NCBI GenBank assembly: GCA_910584095.1
Contig: CAJTYU010000021.1
Coordinates: forward strand, 1-51,359
Source of the DNA: an uncultured Dorea sp.
GTDB taxonomy: Bacteria > Bacillota > Clostridia > Lachnospirales > Lachnospiraceae
Direction of reading: 5' to 3'
Length of the DNA stretch: 51,359 nucleotides
Positions 25,443 to 34,189 of the stretch are shown piece after piece. Below the pieces are notes generated by a model that was not told the origin of the DNA, did not search any database, and worked only from the letters and a program-made list of their open reading frames with translations. Numbering within the stretch: the first letter of the stretch is position 1; each line of letters opens with the position of its first letter. The position numbers were made by a program, and so were the translations under genes.

Positions 25443-26564
25443 TTAATATTCACCGTTCTCATACTGCTCCCATGTGATCTCCTTAGCATCCGCCGGGATC
25501 TCAATCGGTTCACAGGCATCTCCTGTTACGTAAGTGATTACGCTAGTATAGGATACGACAGCAGAAGAGTCTGAATCCATGGTCTCAGCCATAGCATCGC
25601 CATATGCTTCATTTACCATTCCCATCGCTTCATCTTCCTGAAAGCCTTCAGAAATCAGTTCTTTCAGGTAATCCAGCTTGTTTTTCAAATCCCAGTAAGA
25701 TTCGCTGGCCGGCATATCAATATCCTCATAATCAGATCCCGTTTCCATGCGAACCAATTTATTATTCTCGCTGGCCAGATAGATGGTCTGAATTACTTTA
25801 TCAATTTTATCCATGTCTTTCTTCGTCTGCGCATTTGATTCCTCAATATACGCGTCAATAGCGCCGGACATACCGTCAAGCAGTGCGACATCCTCCTCTG
25901 TCCATTCGTTTTCCGCAAGCACAGATTCCCTTGTCTTCTCCTCGCCAGCCTTCCACTTGGCGTCATATTCAACCTTGAACTTCTGCACTTTAACACCGTC
26001 TAACTCCTCTTCGCCTTCCATAGTCACATTCACATTGGAAACGTCGTAATATTCCGTGCTCTCATAAGGATTCCTTTTTTCATTATCCAGATAATAAGAA
26101 TATTTCTCATACTCCTGTTCCGTTGACAGTACCTTATAGTACTTCTTTACTCCCTCTTCGGCACCGTCATAGTATTCGGTGGTCTCATGATAAAAGTACT
26201 CGTTTTCTCCTTCCTTTGTGTAATATGCGACATGTTCCCCGCCGTCCGGCCATATGCCTTTTGACATATACTGCTGTTTATCTATATTCATTGTGCTAAT
26301 CCATATAGAGGTCTCCGAACTCCCATCTGCTCTTTTGTCTGTTCTTTCTTCCTTATTCCCATGGATCCCTTCTGCATTGTGGCGCTCAACTGCCTCTTGA
26401 ATCAGCTCCAGATACTCGTTGCTATCGCTTGTCTGCTCTTCCTTCTCTGTGCCGCTGCCGGTATCAGCCTTCCCTTCCTTGGTGTCTGCCTTGCCGCCGC
26501 AGCCTGCAGTCAGAACCGCCGCCGCACACAGCAGCGCCGTCAATACCTTAATTCTCTTTTTCAT
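25443..26564 (-). CDS. Secreted lipoprotein of unknown function
   Basis: 373 residues with a clear lipoprotein signal: MKKRIKVLTALLCAAAV then lipobox LTAGC, giving acylated Cys about residue 22. An acidic Ser/Thr/Lys linker is followed by a region rich in Tyr, Glu and Asp, with repeated TEYYD motifs (TTEYYDGAEEG, STEYYDVSNV). The overall pattern (QQYMSKGIWPDGGEHVAYY, KVQKFKVEYDA) resembles LolA/LppX-type beta-sandwich lipoproteins of Firmicutes, but this is only an impression. The ribosome site is TAGGAGG. It follows the surface-protein gene with a terminator between. Confidence 0.8.
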   Translation of the reverse strand: MKKRIKVLTALLCAAAVLTAGCGGKADTKEGKADTGSGTEKEEQTSDSNEYLELIQEAVERHNAEGIHGNKEERTDKRADGSSETSIWISTMNIDKQQYMSKGIWPDGGEHVAYYTKEGENEYFYHETTEYYDGAEEGVKKYYKVLSTEQEYEKYSYYLDNEKRNPYESTEYYDVSNVNVTMEGEEELDGVKVQKFKVEYDAKWKAGEEKTRESVLAENEWTEEDVALLDGMSGAIDAYIEESNAQTKKDMDKIDKVIQTIYLASENNKLVRMETGSDYEDIDMPASESYWDLKNKLDYLKELISEGFQEDEAMGMVNEAYGDAMAETMDSDSSAVVSYTSVITYVTGDACEPIEIPADAKEITWEQYENGEY

Positions 26565-26591
26565 ATTTTTCCTCCTAATTTTTCTATAAAC

Positions 26592-26613
26592 AAAAAGGCG
26601 AACCTTCCTCGCC
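26592..26613 (-). terminator. Terminator after the TGD surface protein
   Basis: GGCGA-GGAAGGT-TCGCC followed by TTTTTG on the minus strand. An extended -10 element, TGCTATAAT, lies just upstream (TATAAT at 26633-26638), so transcripts starting there would meet this hairpin before the lipoprotein gene; it may act as an attenuator. Confidence 0.65.
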
Positions 26614-26633
26614 CGCCCTTAAGTTTTTATTCA

Positions 26634-28205
26634 TTATAGCATAACTCTGCCGGCTTGTCTCTTCTTTATAAAAATACCTGCGATGATTCCTGCCGCGGCA
26701 AAACTAAGCGCCAGATAAACGGCTATATTTGCCGTATCGCCTGTCCGAGGCGTTGCCGCGCGTACTACCACAGTAGTCCCGGATGCAGACGTATTGCCGC
26801 TGTTCTGCTCTGTTCCCGGAGATACAACAGTCCCCGCTGCTCCGGTTCCGTCTGCATAAGCAAGCGCATACAAAGAGAACGCATCTGTACTGATTGTAAC
26901 TGTATTTGGATCATCGTCCAAGTCTTCAAGCACCGTAACCGTATCGCCATGCAGACGAATGACAGAAAATTTACGCCCAGATACATTCCTATATTCCTCT
27001 GGAATCTGAATCGTAATATGAATCGGCGCAAAAAGCTTAGAGACAGTTTCTACAGTATTATTAGTATTATTAGTCTTTTGAATTGTAAGATCCAGAATCT
27101 GCGCAATCTGCCTGTCTCCCGCCGCGCTTCTAATCTGTTCCCGATTTGCCGGACTGATAGCGCTTTCCTCCACCTTATTTGCATTTAGAACCACTTCTAT
27201 ATCATCGCCGCTTGACAGCTCCTCTTCTGTAAGAATGCTGCGTACCCACAATGCATCCGCCGGTATTACCTCAGAACCGGCGTTTCCGGTTATCACCTCT
27301 ACAATATTATCCGGAATGGAATAATCCGGGTACCCGCCCTGACCTCCATACCACTTTCCGTCGGCGCCATAGCCGTGAAGCACGATTAATATCTCGCTTT
27401 TATTTCCCCATGTAGAAGGAATGACGCCTGCAACGGTATATTTTTTTGTCTCTCCCGCTCCAAGTACAATATTAATAGCATTCTCGTCTGTAACCTTATT
27501 ACCGGCAGCATCCCTCATCTCCCCAAAATCCACTCCGGGGTAAGTCTCGCTGTTATCCGTTTCCTGATAATACCATGGATGCAGCCAAGATATCTTATGC
27601 GACACATTGGTCGTATTAGTGATTTCAACCTGAAATACCACCTGAGCGCCCGGTTTTACTTCCTTATCCGGAGTTGCTGATACCCGGTAGGCTCCCCATA
27701 CAAATTCCGTGTCTTCCGTCGGACGAACCGGATCGGTATCCCTGCATCTAGCCTCGCCGGTATAACTCAAGCTGTTTTCCGCGTCAGTGCCCAGTATATA
27801 AGCAATTACATGGCATCCCCGCCCCCATCTGGAGGGGATTGTCCCTGTTAAGGTAAAAGTCTTTGTCTCATCCGGTTCAAATTCAAGTCCTTCTATCGGA
27901 TTCCCTGTCACTTCATTGCCATCCGCATCCCGCAGTACGCCAAACGTATAATCGTTTTCCGTATCATCTATAACAGGACTAAAATAAGTATGCTCAAACT
28001 GCTTTACCGTCAATTTCTTCTCTGTTGCATTTGTAACGCTGACGTTATAAGTAACCTCTGCTCCTGCCTTCACTTCATTATCTGTAGTTAGTGTAACCGC
28101 AAATTCATCGTGTACAGCCTTTGCTTCCATACCCGCACACGCTGCAGCCGCCATCCCCATAAGCAGCGTCAGACACATGTATATGGATAACAATCTCTTC
28201 TTCAT
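26634..28205 (-). CDS. Surface protein with two tandem domains and TGD sorting tail
   Basis: 523 residues. A signal peptide (MKKRLLSIYMCLTLLMGMAAAA, cleavage probably after AKA) is followed by two homologous ~135-residue beta-rich domains: about 30-165 (EVKAGAEVTYNVSVTNATE, FGVLRDADGNEVTGNPI, GTIPSRWGRGCHVIAY) and 168-305 (EVKPGAQVVFQVEITNTTN, FGEMRDAAGNKVTDENA, GVIPSTWGNKSEILIV). A third region (IPADALWVRSILTEEEL ... LFAPIHITIQIPEEYR) and a Ser/Thr-rich linker lead to the sorting motif TPRTGD, a TM span and KKRQ. Probably exposed on the cell wall; ligand unknown. It has a perfect promoter overlapped by palindromic operators and lies divergent to an XRE regulator, implying repression. Confidence 0.85.
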   Translation of the reverse strand: MKKRLLSIYMCLTLLMGMAAAACAGMEAKAVHDEFAVTLTTDNEVKAGAEVTYNVSVTNATEKKLTVKQFEHTYFSPVIDDTENDYTFGVLRDADGNEVTGNPIEGLEFEPDETKTFTLTGTIPSRWGRGCHVIAYILGTDAENSLSYTGEARCRDTDPVRPTEDTEFVWGAYRVSATPDKEVKPGAQVVFQVEITNTTNVSHKISWLHPWYYQETDNSETYPGVDFGEMRDAAGNKVTDENAINIVLGAGETKKYTVAGVIPSTWGNKSEILIVLHGYGADGKWYGGQGGYPDYSIPDNIVEVITGNAGSEVIPADALWVRSILTEEELSSGDDIEVVLNANKVEESAISPANREQIRSAAGDRQIAQILDLTIQKTNNTNNTVETVSKLFAPIHITIQIPEEYRNVSGRKFSVIRLHGDTVTVLEDLDDDPNTVTISTDAFSLYALAYADGTGAAGTVVSPGTEQNSGNTSASGTTVVVRAATPRTGDTANIAVYLALSFAAAGIIAGIFIKKRQAGRVML

Positions 28206-28227
28206 CCCTTTATCCTCCCGATTTATA

Positions 28228-28309
28228 TAGTCGTACTACGACTATTTATACTGTTTGAACCAAATTATAGTCTTGATGCGACTATTTGTCAATAGTCTTG
28301 TCAAGACTT
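28228..28309. promoter_or_regulatory. Three 17-bp palindromic operators in a divergent promoter region
   Basis: Site 1 (28228-28244) is TAGTCGTACTACGACTA, a perfect palindrome with eight-base arms. Site 2 (28268-28284) is TAGTCTTGATGCGACTA and site 3 (28293-28309) is TAGTCTTGTCAAGACTT. Centres are 40 and 25 bp apart. Site 2 fills the spacer of the minus-strand promoter and site 3 overlaps the region just upstream of the plus-strand -10 box (TATAAT, 28313-28318). The divergent XRE gene is the obvious candidate to encode the binding protein. Confidence 0.75.
28264..28292 (-). promoter_or_regulatory. Consensus promoter of the TGD surface protein
   Basis: TTGACA (28287-28292) and TATAAT (28264-28269) with exactly 17 bases between, a perfect sigma-A promoter with an operator in the spacer. 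Confidence 0.88.
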
Positions 28310-28384
28310 TTTTATAATATGAAGAACTCTGGGGTACTGAGAACGGAGCAAACAGTAACAAATCTAGAAAGCAAGGAGATTTTT

Positions 28385-28591
28385 ATGATATTTAAAAACA
28401 TTCGATCCCTGCGCGAGGATCACGATAAGACCCAGCAGGAACTGGCCGACTATCTCAATGTCAAACAAACCACCTACTCTAAATATGAACTGGGAAAAAT
28501 AAATATCCCTATAGAGGTCTTTATCAAACTAGCAGATTATTATCATGTTTCTGTCGACTATCTTCTGGGCAGAACAACGCGGAAAAAATAA
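28385..28591 (+). CDS. Small XRE-family transcriptional regulator
   Basis: A 68-residue Cro/CI-type DNA-binding protein that is almost only the helix-turn-helix domain: IRSLREDHDKTQQELADYLNVKQTTYSKYELGKINIPIEVFIKLADYYHVSVDYLLG. The ATG at 28385 has AAGGAG eight bases upstream; a longer frame starting at 28286 lacks a ribosome site and would run through the operator region. With no ligand or oligomerisation domain it is likely a simple dimeric repressor. Position and operators suggest it controls itself and the surface protein. Confidence 0.9.
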   Translation: MIFKNIRSLREDHDKTQQELADYLNVKQTTYSKYELGKINIPIEVFIKLADYYHVSVDYLLGRTTRKK

Positions 28592-28607
28592 AAAATATCC
28601 AAAGGAA

Positions 28608-28652
28608 AAACACATTATTTGCTATGCCCAAGCTGCTGCAAATAATGTGTTT
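28608..28652. terminator. Bidirectional terminator between XRE gene and apt
   Basis: AAACACATTATTTGC and GCAAATAATGTGTTT form a perfect 15-pair stem with a 15-base loop. A T-rich tract lies downstream on the plus strand (TTTTTTT at about 28664), and an A-rich stretch on the other side gives the minus strand a U-rich tail. Confidence 0.75.
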
Positions 28653-28686
28653 CATATCCTACATTTTTTTATTATATTTCGTCTGT

Positions 28687-29211
28687 CTAGTTCCCTTCAT
28701 AGCAAATCACGCTGTCAACATCGTACTTCACAAGCTTATCTCTTCCCTTCAAGCCTGCAAGCTCCATGAGGAATACAATCTTTACCACCTGGCCTCCAAG
28801 CTGTTCCACAAGCTTCGCTGCCGCCTCAATCGTTCCTCCGGTAGCTATCAGATCGTCAATCAGGACGACTTTCTGCCCCGGTTTCACAGAATCCTTATGC
28901 ATCTCGATCACAGCGCTTCCATATTCCAGATCATACTCCATAGACACTGTCTCTCTTGGAAGCTTACCTTTCTTGCGCACCAGCACAAACGGTTTATGCA
29001 GATTATAGGCAACCGGCATTCCAAAGATAAAACCTCTGGATTCCGTACCCGCAATCACATCAAACTCAACTCCCTCCAGACGTTTCTGGATCTCATCAAT
29101 TGCAAGATGAAGTCCCTCTGCATCCTGCAGCACACTTGTCACATCTCGAAAAATGATTCCCTCCTCTGGAAAATCCGGAATACTTACTACATATTCTTCA
29201 ATCTTCTTCAT
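28687..29211 (-). CDS. apt: Adenine phosphoribosyltransferase
   Basis: 174-residue purine salvage enzyme (adenine + PRPP to AMP). Motifs are IPDFPEEGIIFRDVT at the N-terminus, GTESRGFIFG, RKKGKLPRETVSMEYDLEYG, and the PRPP loop VVLIDDLIATGGT. The start at MKKIEEYV was chosen over an ATG six codons earlier because GGAGCGG precedes it and it matches homologues. Alone between a terminator and an FAD oxidoreductase gene 76 bases upstream. Confidence 0.96.
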   Translation of the reverse strand: MKKIEEYVVSIPDFPEEGIIFRDVTSVLQDAEGLHLAIDEIQKRLEGVEFDVIAGTESRGFIFGMPVAYNLHKPFVLVRKKGKLPRETVSMEYDLEYGSAVIEMHKDSVKPGQKVVLIDDLIATGGTIEAAAKLVEQLGGQVVKIVFLMELAGLKGRDKLVKYDVDSVICYEGN

Positions 29212-29287
29212 TCGTATCCGCTCCTTCATAAAATAATCTACATCCAGTATAGCACAGTTTATCTCAAATTTCTATAATTCTGCTTTC

Positions 29288-30661
29288 TCACTGCTCAATT
29301 TCAGCAATATATCTTGCCACATGGATTCCGCTTGCAGACGCATGGGAAAGGGAATGGGTCACGCCGCTGCAGTCTCCGATTACAAAAAGGCCCTTATGCC
29401 TGGTTTCCAGATTCCCGTCAATTTCTACTTCCATATTGTAAAACTTAACCTCTACACCGTAAAGCAGCGTGTCGTCATTGGCCGTCCCCGGCGCGATCTT
29501 ATCCAGCGCATATATCATTTCTATGATCCCGTCCATGATACGCTTTGGCATTACCAGACTCAGATCTCCCGGCGTTGCCGCCAGCGTCGGCGCCACATAG
29601 CTCTCCGCAATTCTCGACGGCGTGCTTCTTCTTCCCCGGATCAAATCGCCAAACCTCTGCACCATAACTCCTCCGCCCAGCATATTTGACAGCCGCGCAA
29701 TACTCTCGCCATAACCATTACTATCCTTAAAAGGCTCTGAAAAATGCTTGGACACCAATAACGCAAAGTTTGTGTTCTCTGTATGCTGCTTTGGATCTTC
29801 ATAGCTGTGACCGTTTACCGTAACAATTCCATTCGTATTTTCATTTACCACAACGCCGCGGGGATTCATACAGAAGGTTCTGACTAAATCCTCGAATTTG
29901 GCTGTGCGGTATACAATCTTACTCTCATACAATTCATCTGTCAGATGTGCAAACACCTCCGCGGGAAGCTCTACCCTCACGCCAATATCAACACGGTTGG
30001 ATTTAATCGGAATATCAAGCTCCCTGCATACGCCTTCCATCCATTTGCTTCCGCTCCTGCCTGCGGATATCACGCATTTCCTGCAGAAATAAACCGTATC
30101 TTTCGTATGAACTTCATAACCGTCTCCGCAGACCTTCACTTTCTCCACCGGCGTAAGAAAATGAAACTCCACCTTATCCTTTAATTCCTTATATAAATTG
30201 CCAAGGACAATATAATTGATATCCGTACCCAGATGGCGGACCGAAGCATCCAAAAGATGCAGGTCATTCTGGAGGCACGTCTTCTTAATCTCCGTGTTTG
30301 CAGTAGAATACAGCTTCGTTCCGGCTCCGCCGTGGGAAATGTTAATTTCGTCTACGTATTCCATTAATTCAACCGCTTCTTTTTTCCCAATATACTCATG
30401 CAGCGTTCCGCCGAACTGGTTTGTGATATTATATTTTCCATCGGAAAATGCCCCCGCCCCGCCAAAGCCATTCATGATCCCACAGCTTTTACAATGTATA
30501 CACGCCTTTACTTTTTTCCCGTCAATAGGACATTTTCTCTTTTCAAGGCTGTTGCCTGCTTCCAATACTGCAATTCTTAATTCCGGCTTCAGTTTCACCA
30601 GCTCATATGCCGAGAAAATGCCTCCCGGTCCCGACCCAATAATAATTACATCAAAATCCAT
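29288..30661 (-). CDS. FAD-dependent dehydrogenase (COG2509-like)
   Basis: 457 residues. An N-terminal dinucleotide fold, DVIIIGSGPGGIFSAYELVK (residues 4-23), is followed by a four-Cys stretch CPIDGKKVKACIHCKSCGIMNG, then GGAGAFSDGKYN, VISAGRSG and a C-terminal FAD motif HKGLFVIGDCSGVTHSLSHAS. This family of uncharacterised flavoproteins is widespread in Clostridia. The cysteines are not spaced as a classical ferredoxin motif but could bind metal. Substrate unknown. The methyltransferase gene lies 49 bases upstream on the same strand. Confidence 0.88.
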   Translation of the reverse strand: MDFDVIIIGSGPGGIFSAYELVKLKPELRIAVLEAGNSLEKRKCPIDGKKVKACIHCKSCGIMNGFGGAGAFSDGKYNITNQFGGTLHEYIGKKEAVELMEYVDEINISHGGAGTKLYSTANTEIKKTCLQNDLHLLDASVRHLGTDINYIVLGNLYKELKDKVEFHFLTPVEKVKVCGDGYEVHTKDTVYFCRKCVISAGRSGSKWMEGVCRELDIPIKSNRVDIGVRVELPAEVFAHLTDELYESKIVYRTAKFEDLVRTFCMNPRGVVVNENTNGIVTVNGHSYEDPKQHTENTNFALLVSKHFSEPFKDSNGYGESIARLSNMLGGGVMVQRFGDLIRGRRSTPSRIAESYVAPTLAATPGDLSLVMPKRIMDGIIEMIYALDKIAPGTANDDTLLYGVEVKFYNMEVEIDGNLETRHKGLFVIGDCSGVTHSLSHASASGIHVARYIAEIEQ

Positions 30662-30710
30662 AGTCCCATCTCCCTTCTATTTCACAAAACATATTTATCA
30701 TTCCTACGGC

Positions 30711-31514
30711 TCACGCCCGTCCTTTTCTCAGTATATCCACCGTATGACCCGCAGCCCCCATCAGATCCAGCCTTTCGCAAGTCGCAAAATGGTATTTCAG
30801 AAAATATTCAAATTCCTCTTGATCCAATGCATTTAAAAAGGGCCGGATATAATTCGCCGCGCCGTCTGCCGATACAATCTGAATTCTTTCTAAACCGGCC
30901 TCCTCATTCAGCTTCCCGATATCATCCAGACGAACCATGCTGTATAACTCGTTTGCCTTTTTTGTACAGTGAAAGCTTTTATCCAGCATCCCCGTCTCCA
31001 CTGATTCTTTGATGTGCCTCTCCTTAAAACCGTAGGTAATCACGCTGAATTCATTCATAATATACGCCGCCAGAAGAATCCCGCCTGTTTTCAGCACCCT
31101 CTTCGCCTCGGCAAGCGCTTTAAGCTTCTCGTCTTCCTCCTGAAGATGATACAGCGGTCCAAACAAAAGCGCCATGTCAAACTCCTCGTCACGAAACCGC
31201 TTCAGCCTAAGGGCATTGCCCTGATATGCCTTTACCAGCCCGGATTTAGCCTTAAGCCTTCCCAGATTATGCTTTACAAGCTCCACTGCCGACACATCAT
31301 AACCCTCTTCGGCCAAAGCAATACTGTAACGTCCCGTTCCCGCGCCAATATCCAAAATTCGGATCTGAGATTTCTCCTTCCTTGTTTTTCTGGCAATCCA
31401 GTCCAAATATTTATGAATGTATTTCATTGATGTCAAATACTCTACCTGTCCATGCCGGCTGTTCAAACGCTTGTCCTCATTAAATTTATTATAATACTTT
31501 TCTAAGTCTGTCAT
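30711..31514 (-). CDS. Class I SAM-dependent methyltransferase
   Basis: 267 residues. SAM-binding motif I is ILDIGAGTGRYSIALAEEG (about 50-68), motif II acidic residue in VSAVELVKHNL, and motif IV region FDMALLFGPLYHLQEEDEK with ALAEAKRVLKTGGILLAAYI after it. This resembles the UbiE/MerR-adjacent small-molecule or protein methyltransferases in Firmicutes; the substrate cannot be told. The ribosome site is weak (CATGGGAGCATAAGT). Possibly co-transcribed with the flavoprotein downstream. Confidence 0.87.
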   Translation of the reverse strand: MTDLEKYYNKFNEDKRLNSRHGQVEYLTSMKYIHKYLDWIARKTRKEKSQIRILDIGAGTGRYSIALAEEGYDVSAVELVKHNLGRLKAKSGLVKAYQGNALRLKRFRDEEFDMALLFGPLYHLQEEDEKLKALAEAKRVLKTGGILLAAYIMNEFSVITYGFKERHIKESVETGMLDKSFHCTKKANELYSMVRLDDIGKLNEEAGLERIQIVSADGAANYIRPFLNALDQEEFEYFLKYHFATCERLDLMGAAGHTVDILRKGRA

Positions 31515-31626
31515 ACTTATGCTCCCATGATATTGTGAACTGGCGCTCTAAAATACATACCAAACCGGCTCCATCATTCAGTATAACAGGCATCTTCTCC
31601 CACCGCAATGAAAATCCCCGCCGCAT

Positions 31627-31655
31627 TTGCGATTTCTGGAAAATAGTGGTATATT
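31627..31655 (+). promoter_or_regulatory. Promoter of the Nudix gene
   Basis: TTGCGA (31627-31632) and TATATT (31650-31655) with a 17-base spacer, 41 bases before the start codon. Confidence 0.6.
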
Positions 31656-31696
31656 ATTCAGGCAAATACAAAAAATGATTTACGGAGGAGACAGCT

Positions 31697-32218
31697 ATGT
31701 CATATTGTACCGAATGCGGAACAAAACTAATCAAAAAAACTTTAGATAACGAAGGCGAAATCCCGTACTGCGAAACCTGTAAAGCCTACCGCTTCCCAAC
31801 TTTTAATACCGCTATCAGCACCATCGTCTATACGCCTGACGCCCAAAAGCTTCTGCTGATCAAACAATACGGAAAAGACCGCAATATTCTGGTAGCGGGA
31901 TATGTGAATAAGGGCGAATTTGCTGAACATGCCTTAAAACGGGAAGTGCGGGAGGAAATCGGACTAAATATAATAAGCTGCTGCTTTAACCGAAGTGAAT
32001 ATTATGAAAAAAGCAATACTCTGATGCTGAACTTTGCCTGTATGGCAGATTCTGATGATCTAAGCAGAGTAACTCCGGAAGTCGATTACGCCGCATGGTA
32101 TACTCCCCAAGAGGCAAAGGCAGCCATCTACCATGACTGCCTTGCGGAACGGTTTCTTCTGAGCTGGTTAAGCAAAAGGGAACATTATGATATTAATCAT
32201 GAAACCTTTCATTTTTAG
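31697..32218 (+). CDS. Nudix hydrolase with N-terminal zinc ribbon
   Basis: 173 residues. The first 35 form a zinc ribbon (YCTECG ... YCETCK), as in NudC-like NAD pyrophosphatases. The Nudix box follows: G-x5-E-x7-REVREEIGL, starting at GYVNKGE near residue 72. It probably hydrolyses a nucleoside diphosphate derivative such as NADH or a damaged nucleotide, but substrate cannot be deduced. GGAGGAG lies eight bases before the ATG. Convergent with the thioesterase gene 20 bases on. Confidence 0.92.
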   Translation: MSYCTECGTKLIKKTLDNEGEIPYCETCKAYRFPTFNTAISTIVYTPDAQKLLLIKQYGKDRNILVAGYVNKGEFAEHALKREVREEIGLNIISCCFNRSEYYEKSNTLMLNFACMADSDDLSRVTPEVDYAAWYTPQEAKAAIYHDCLAERFLLSWLSKREHYDINHETFHF

Positions 32219-32238
32219 ACTGTTTTCTGATCAGCACG

Positions 32239-32637
32239 CTAGCCTACATGAAATCCGCTGGAGGTAACATGCGCCACCTGGCTTCCAAGCTCGTCTGTTA
32301 CCTCCACCACATAATAACACATAGACCTTCCGTCTTTCACCTGTCTTGCCTCAGCAATCATCCTTTTCCCTTTAACCTTTCCAAGGTAGGTAATCTGGGC
32401 GGTCTGCGATACCACGGTTTTTTCCTGCCAGTTCGAAGCTACCGCAAAGGCAAAATCTGCAATTGTAAAGATTGCTCCGCCCATCACGCCTCCAACTGCA
32501 TTATAATGATGTTTATCCAGTTCCATCACGATTTTTGCATAGCCTTCTCCCACTTCTTCAATAACGGCGCCGTTTTCGGTAGCATACCGATCATTCGCAA
32601 ACCGCTCCCGCACTCTCTTTAAAACATCAGAATCCAT
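32239..32637 (-). CDS. PaaI-family hotdog-fold thioesterase
   Basis: 132 residues after choosing the start MDSDVLKRV (GGAGAGGG upstream); a longer frame to 32715 would overlap ogt. The hotdog core shows HHYNAVGGVMGGAIFTIADFAFAVAS with the PaaI-type active-site region, followed by TAQITYLGKVKGKRMIAEA. These enzymes release acids from acyl-CoA, often phenylacetyl-type or short-chain. Substrate unknown. Nineteen bases downstream of ogt, probably the same operon. Confidence 0.9.
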   Translation of the reverse strand: MDSDVLKRVRERFANDRYATENGAVIEEVGEGYAKIVMELDKHHYNAVGGVMGGAIFTIADFAFAVASNWQEKTVVSQTAQITYLGKVKGKRMIAEARQVKDGRSMCYYVVEVTDELGSQVAHVTSSGFHVG

Positions 32638-32656
32638 AAATATCCCTCTCCTTTTC

Positions 32657-33172
32657 CTATATAAATTTATTGAAATCACCGTTTTCGTGCTCCAAAAGCA
32701 TAATCTTCTTGTCAATCCCTCCCGCGTAGCCTGTCAGGCTTCCGTCTGTTCCCACCACGCGATGGCAGGGTATGATAATAGAAATAGGATTATGGCTGAC
32801 GGCGCCGCCCACTGCCTGCGCAGACATACTTTCCCTGCCCAGACGAGCCGCCGCTTCTTTGGCAATCTCCCCATATGTAATCACCTCTCCATAAGGAATC
32901 CGGCAGAGAATTTTCCAGACCTCTTTCCGAAAACTGCTGCCAATCATTTTAATCGGCAGCTCAGAAATCTCCGGCTTCTCTCCGGCAAAATACCTCTTAA
33001 TCCAGTTTCCCGTTCTGGAAAACACTGGAAGTTCCTTTTCCTCTATTTCCTTCCCTTTTAAAATATCCCTGTTATATTTTTGTCCGTCAATCCACAAACC
33101 GATCAGACTGCTTCCGTCGCTGGCAAGGGTCAAGCCGCCCAGCGGGGAATCTAAAGGCGCTATATAATACAT
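32657..33172 (-). CDS. ogt: Methylated-DNA--[protein]-cysteine S-methyltransferase
   Basis: 171-residue suicide repair protein that removes alkyl groups from O6-guanine. The active-site motif PCHRVVG (near 137-143) and the helix-turn-helix region RKEVWKILCRIPYGEVITYGEIAKEAA are present. No fused Ada domains. It lies 12 bases after the Ca/Na antiporter stop, so a three-gene minus-strand run (antiporter, ogt, thioesterase) is likely. Confidence 0.95.
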   Translation of the reverse strand: MYYIAPLDSPLGGLTLASDGSSLIGLWIDGQKYNRDILKGKEIEEKELPVFSRTGNWIKRYFAGEKPEISELPIKMIGSSFRKEVWKILCRIPYGEVITYGEIAKEAAARLGRESMSAQAVGGAVSHNPISIIIPCHRVVGTDGSLTGYAGGIDKKIMLLEHENGDFNKFI

Positions 33173-33184
33173 ACTCTTTCCTCT

Positions 33185-34132
33185 CTATCGAATACAAATA
33201 TAAACCATATATGCGGCATACGCAGCCAGCATGATGAAACCTTCCTTTCGATCCAGCCTGCGGTCAGTCCATGCAAATCTCCATGTCAAAAAACTCATTG
33301 CCATCAGACAGGCAATATCAATCATATTCTCCATCACGAAATCAACTGGGCTGATTACTGACGCTGCCCCCAGTATCAGCAGAATATTAAAGATATTCGA
33401 CCCCAGCACATTGCCGATTGCCATATCTGCCTCATTCTTTTTTGCCGCCACAATAGAAGTCACCAATTCCGGAAGGCTGGTTCCCATAGCAACTATCGTC
33501 AGGCCGATCAGATTCTGGCTGAGACCAAGCTGCTCTGCAACAACAGTTGCACCATTTGTAACAAAGTCTCCCCCAAACATAATTGCAACCGCTCCTCCGA
33601 CAATAAACAGGATACACTTTGCCGCCGGCATAATTTCATATTCTTCCTCTGCCTTGGGCTTCCCGGCCCTCGCCCGCATTGCCGAACGAATCATCCACAG
33701 CAGATATGCCGTAAATAATAGGAGCAGTATCACGCCGTCCCTGCGTCCTACCTTCATCCCCATATATCCGAACAGCAGCAAGATTACTGCGCAAATCATG
33801 GAAAATGGATATTCCTTTTTCAGGGTATCCATCTGTACCTTCAGCGGCACAAACAACGCGCAGGCTCCGCATACTACCATCAGATTAAAGATATTCGATC
33901 CCAGCACATTGCTGACTGCCAATGCGTTATTGCCGCTGACAGAAGCTGTCACGCTGACTGCGCACTCGGGAAGGCTGGTTCCCATAGCAACTATCGTCAA
34001 ACCGATAATCATCGACGGAACCTTCAGCCGCTTCGCCACGGAAGAACTCCCTTCTACAAAAAAATCCGCCCCTTTGATCAGTAGTACAAACCCCACCGCC
34101 AATACTATAATACTATAAATCATTATTTTCAT
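33185..34132 (-). CDS. Calcium/sodium antiporter, CaCA family (YrbG-like)
   Basis: 315-residue membrane exchanger with about ten TM segments. The two inverted alpha repeats are easily seen: GTSLPECAVSVTASVSGNN ... NVLGSNIFNLMVV in the first half, and GTSLPELVTSIVAAKKNEADMAI ... NVLGSNIFNILLIL in the second. They carry the acidic residues that bind the cation. A hydrophilic loop (MRARAGKPKAEEEYE) separates the halves. Ion specificity is inferred from the family. Confidence 0.94.
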   Translation of the reverse strand: MKIMIYSIIVLAVGFVLLIKGADFFVEGSSSVAKRLKVPSMIIGLTIVAMGTSLPECAVSVTASVSGNNALAVSNVLGSNIFNLMVVCGACALFVPLKVQMDTLKKEYPFSMICAVILLLFGYMGMKVGRRDGVILLLLFTAYLLWMIRSAMRARAGKPKAEEEYEIMPAAKCILFIVGGAVAIMFGGDFVTNGATVVAEQLGLSQNLIGLTIVAMGTSLPELVTSIVAAKKNEADMAIGNVLGSNIFNILLILGAASVISPVDFVMENMIDIACLMAMSFLTWRFAWTDRRLDRKEGFIMLAAYAAYMVYICIR

Positions 34133-34189
34133 ACCCTAACCTATATTCCCTTTCTCTTTAAAACACTCCTGCACATTATAGCCTATATT

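Noticed and set aside
28286..28384. Longer N-terminus for the XRE regulator
   Set aside because: It would begin inside the operators and upstream of the -10 box, and lacks a ribosome site; the ATG at 28385 has a strong one.
33231..34118. Long open frame of 295 codons on the plus strand
   Set aside because: It is antisense to the Ca/Na antiporter, whose family motifs are unmistakable; the plus-strand product is low-complexity Ser/Thr/Ile-rich and has no ribosome site.
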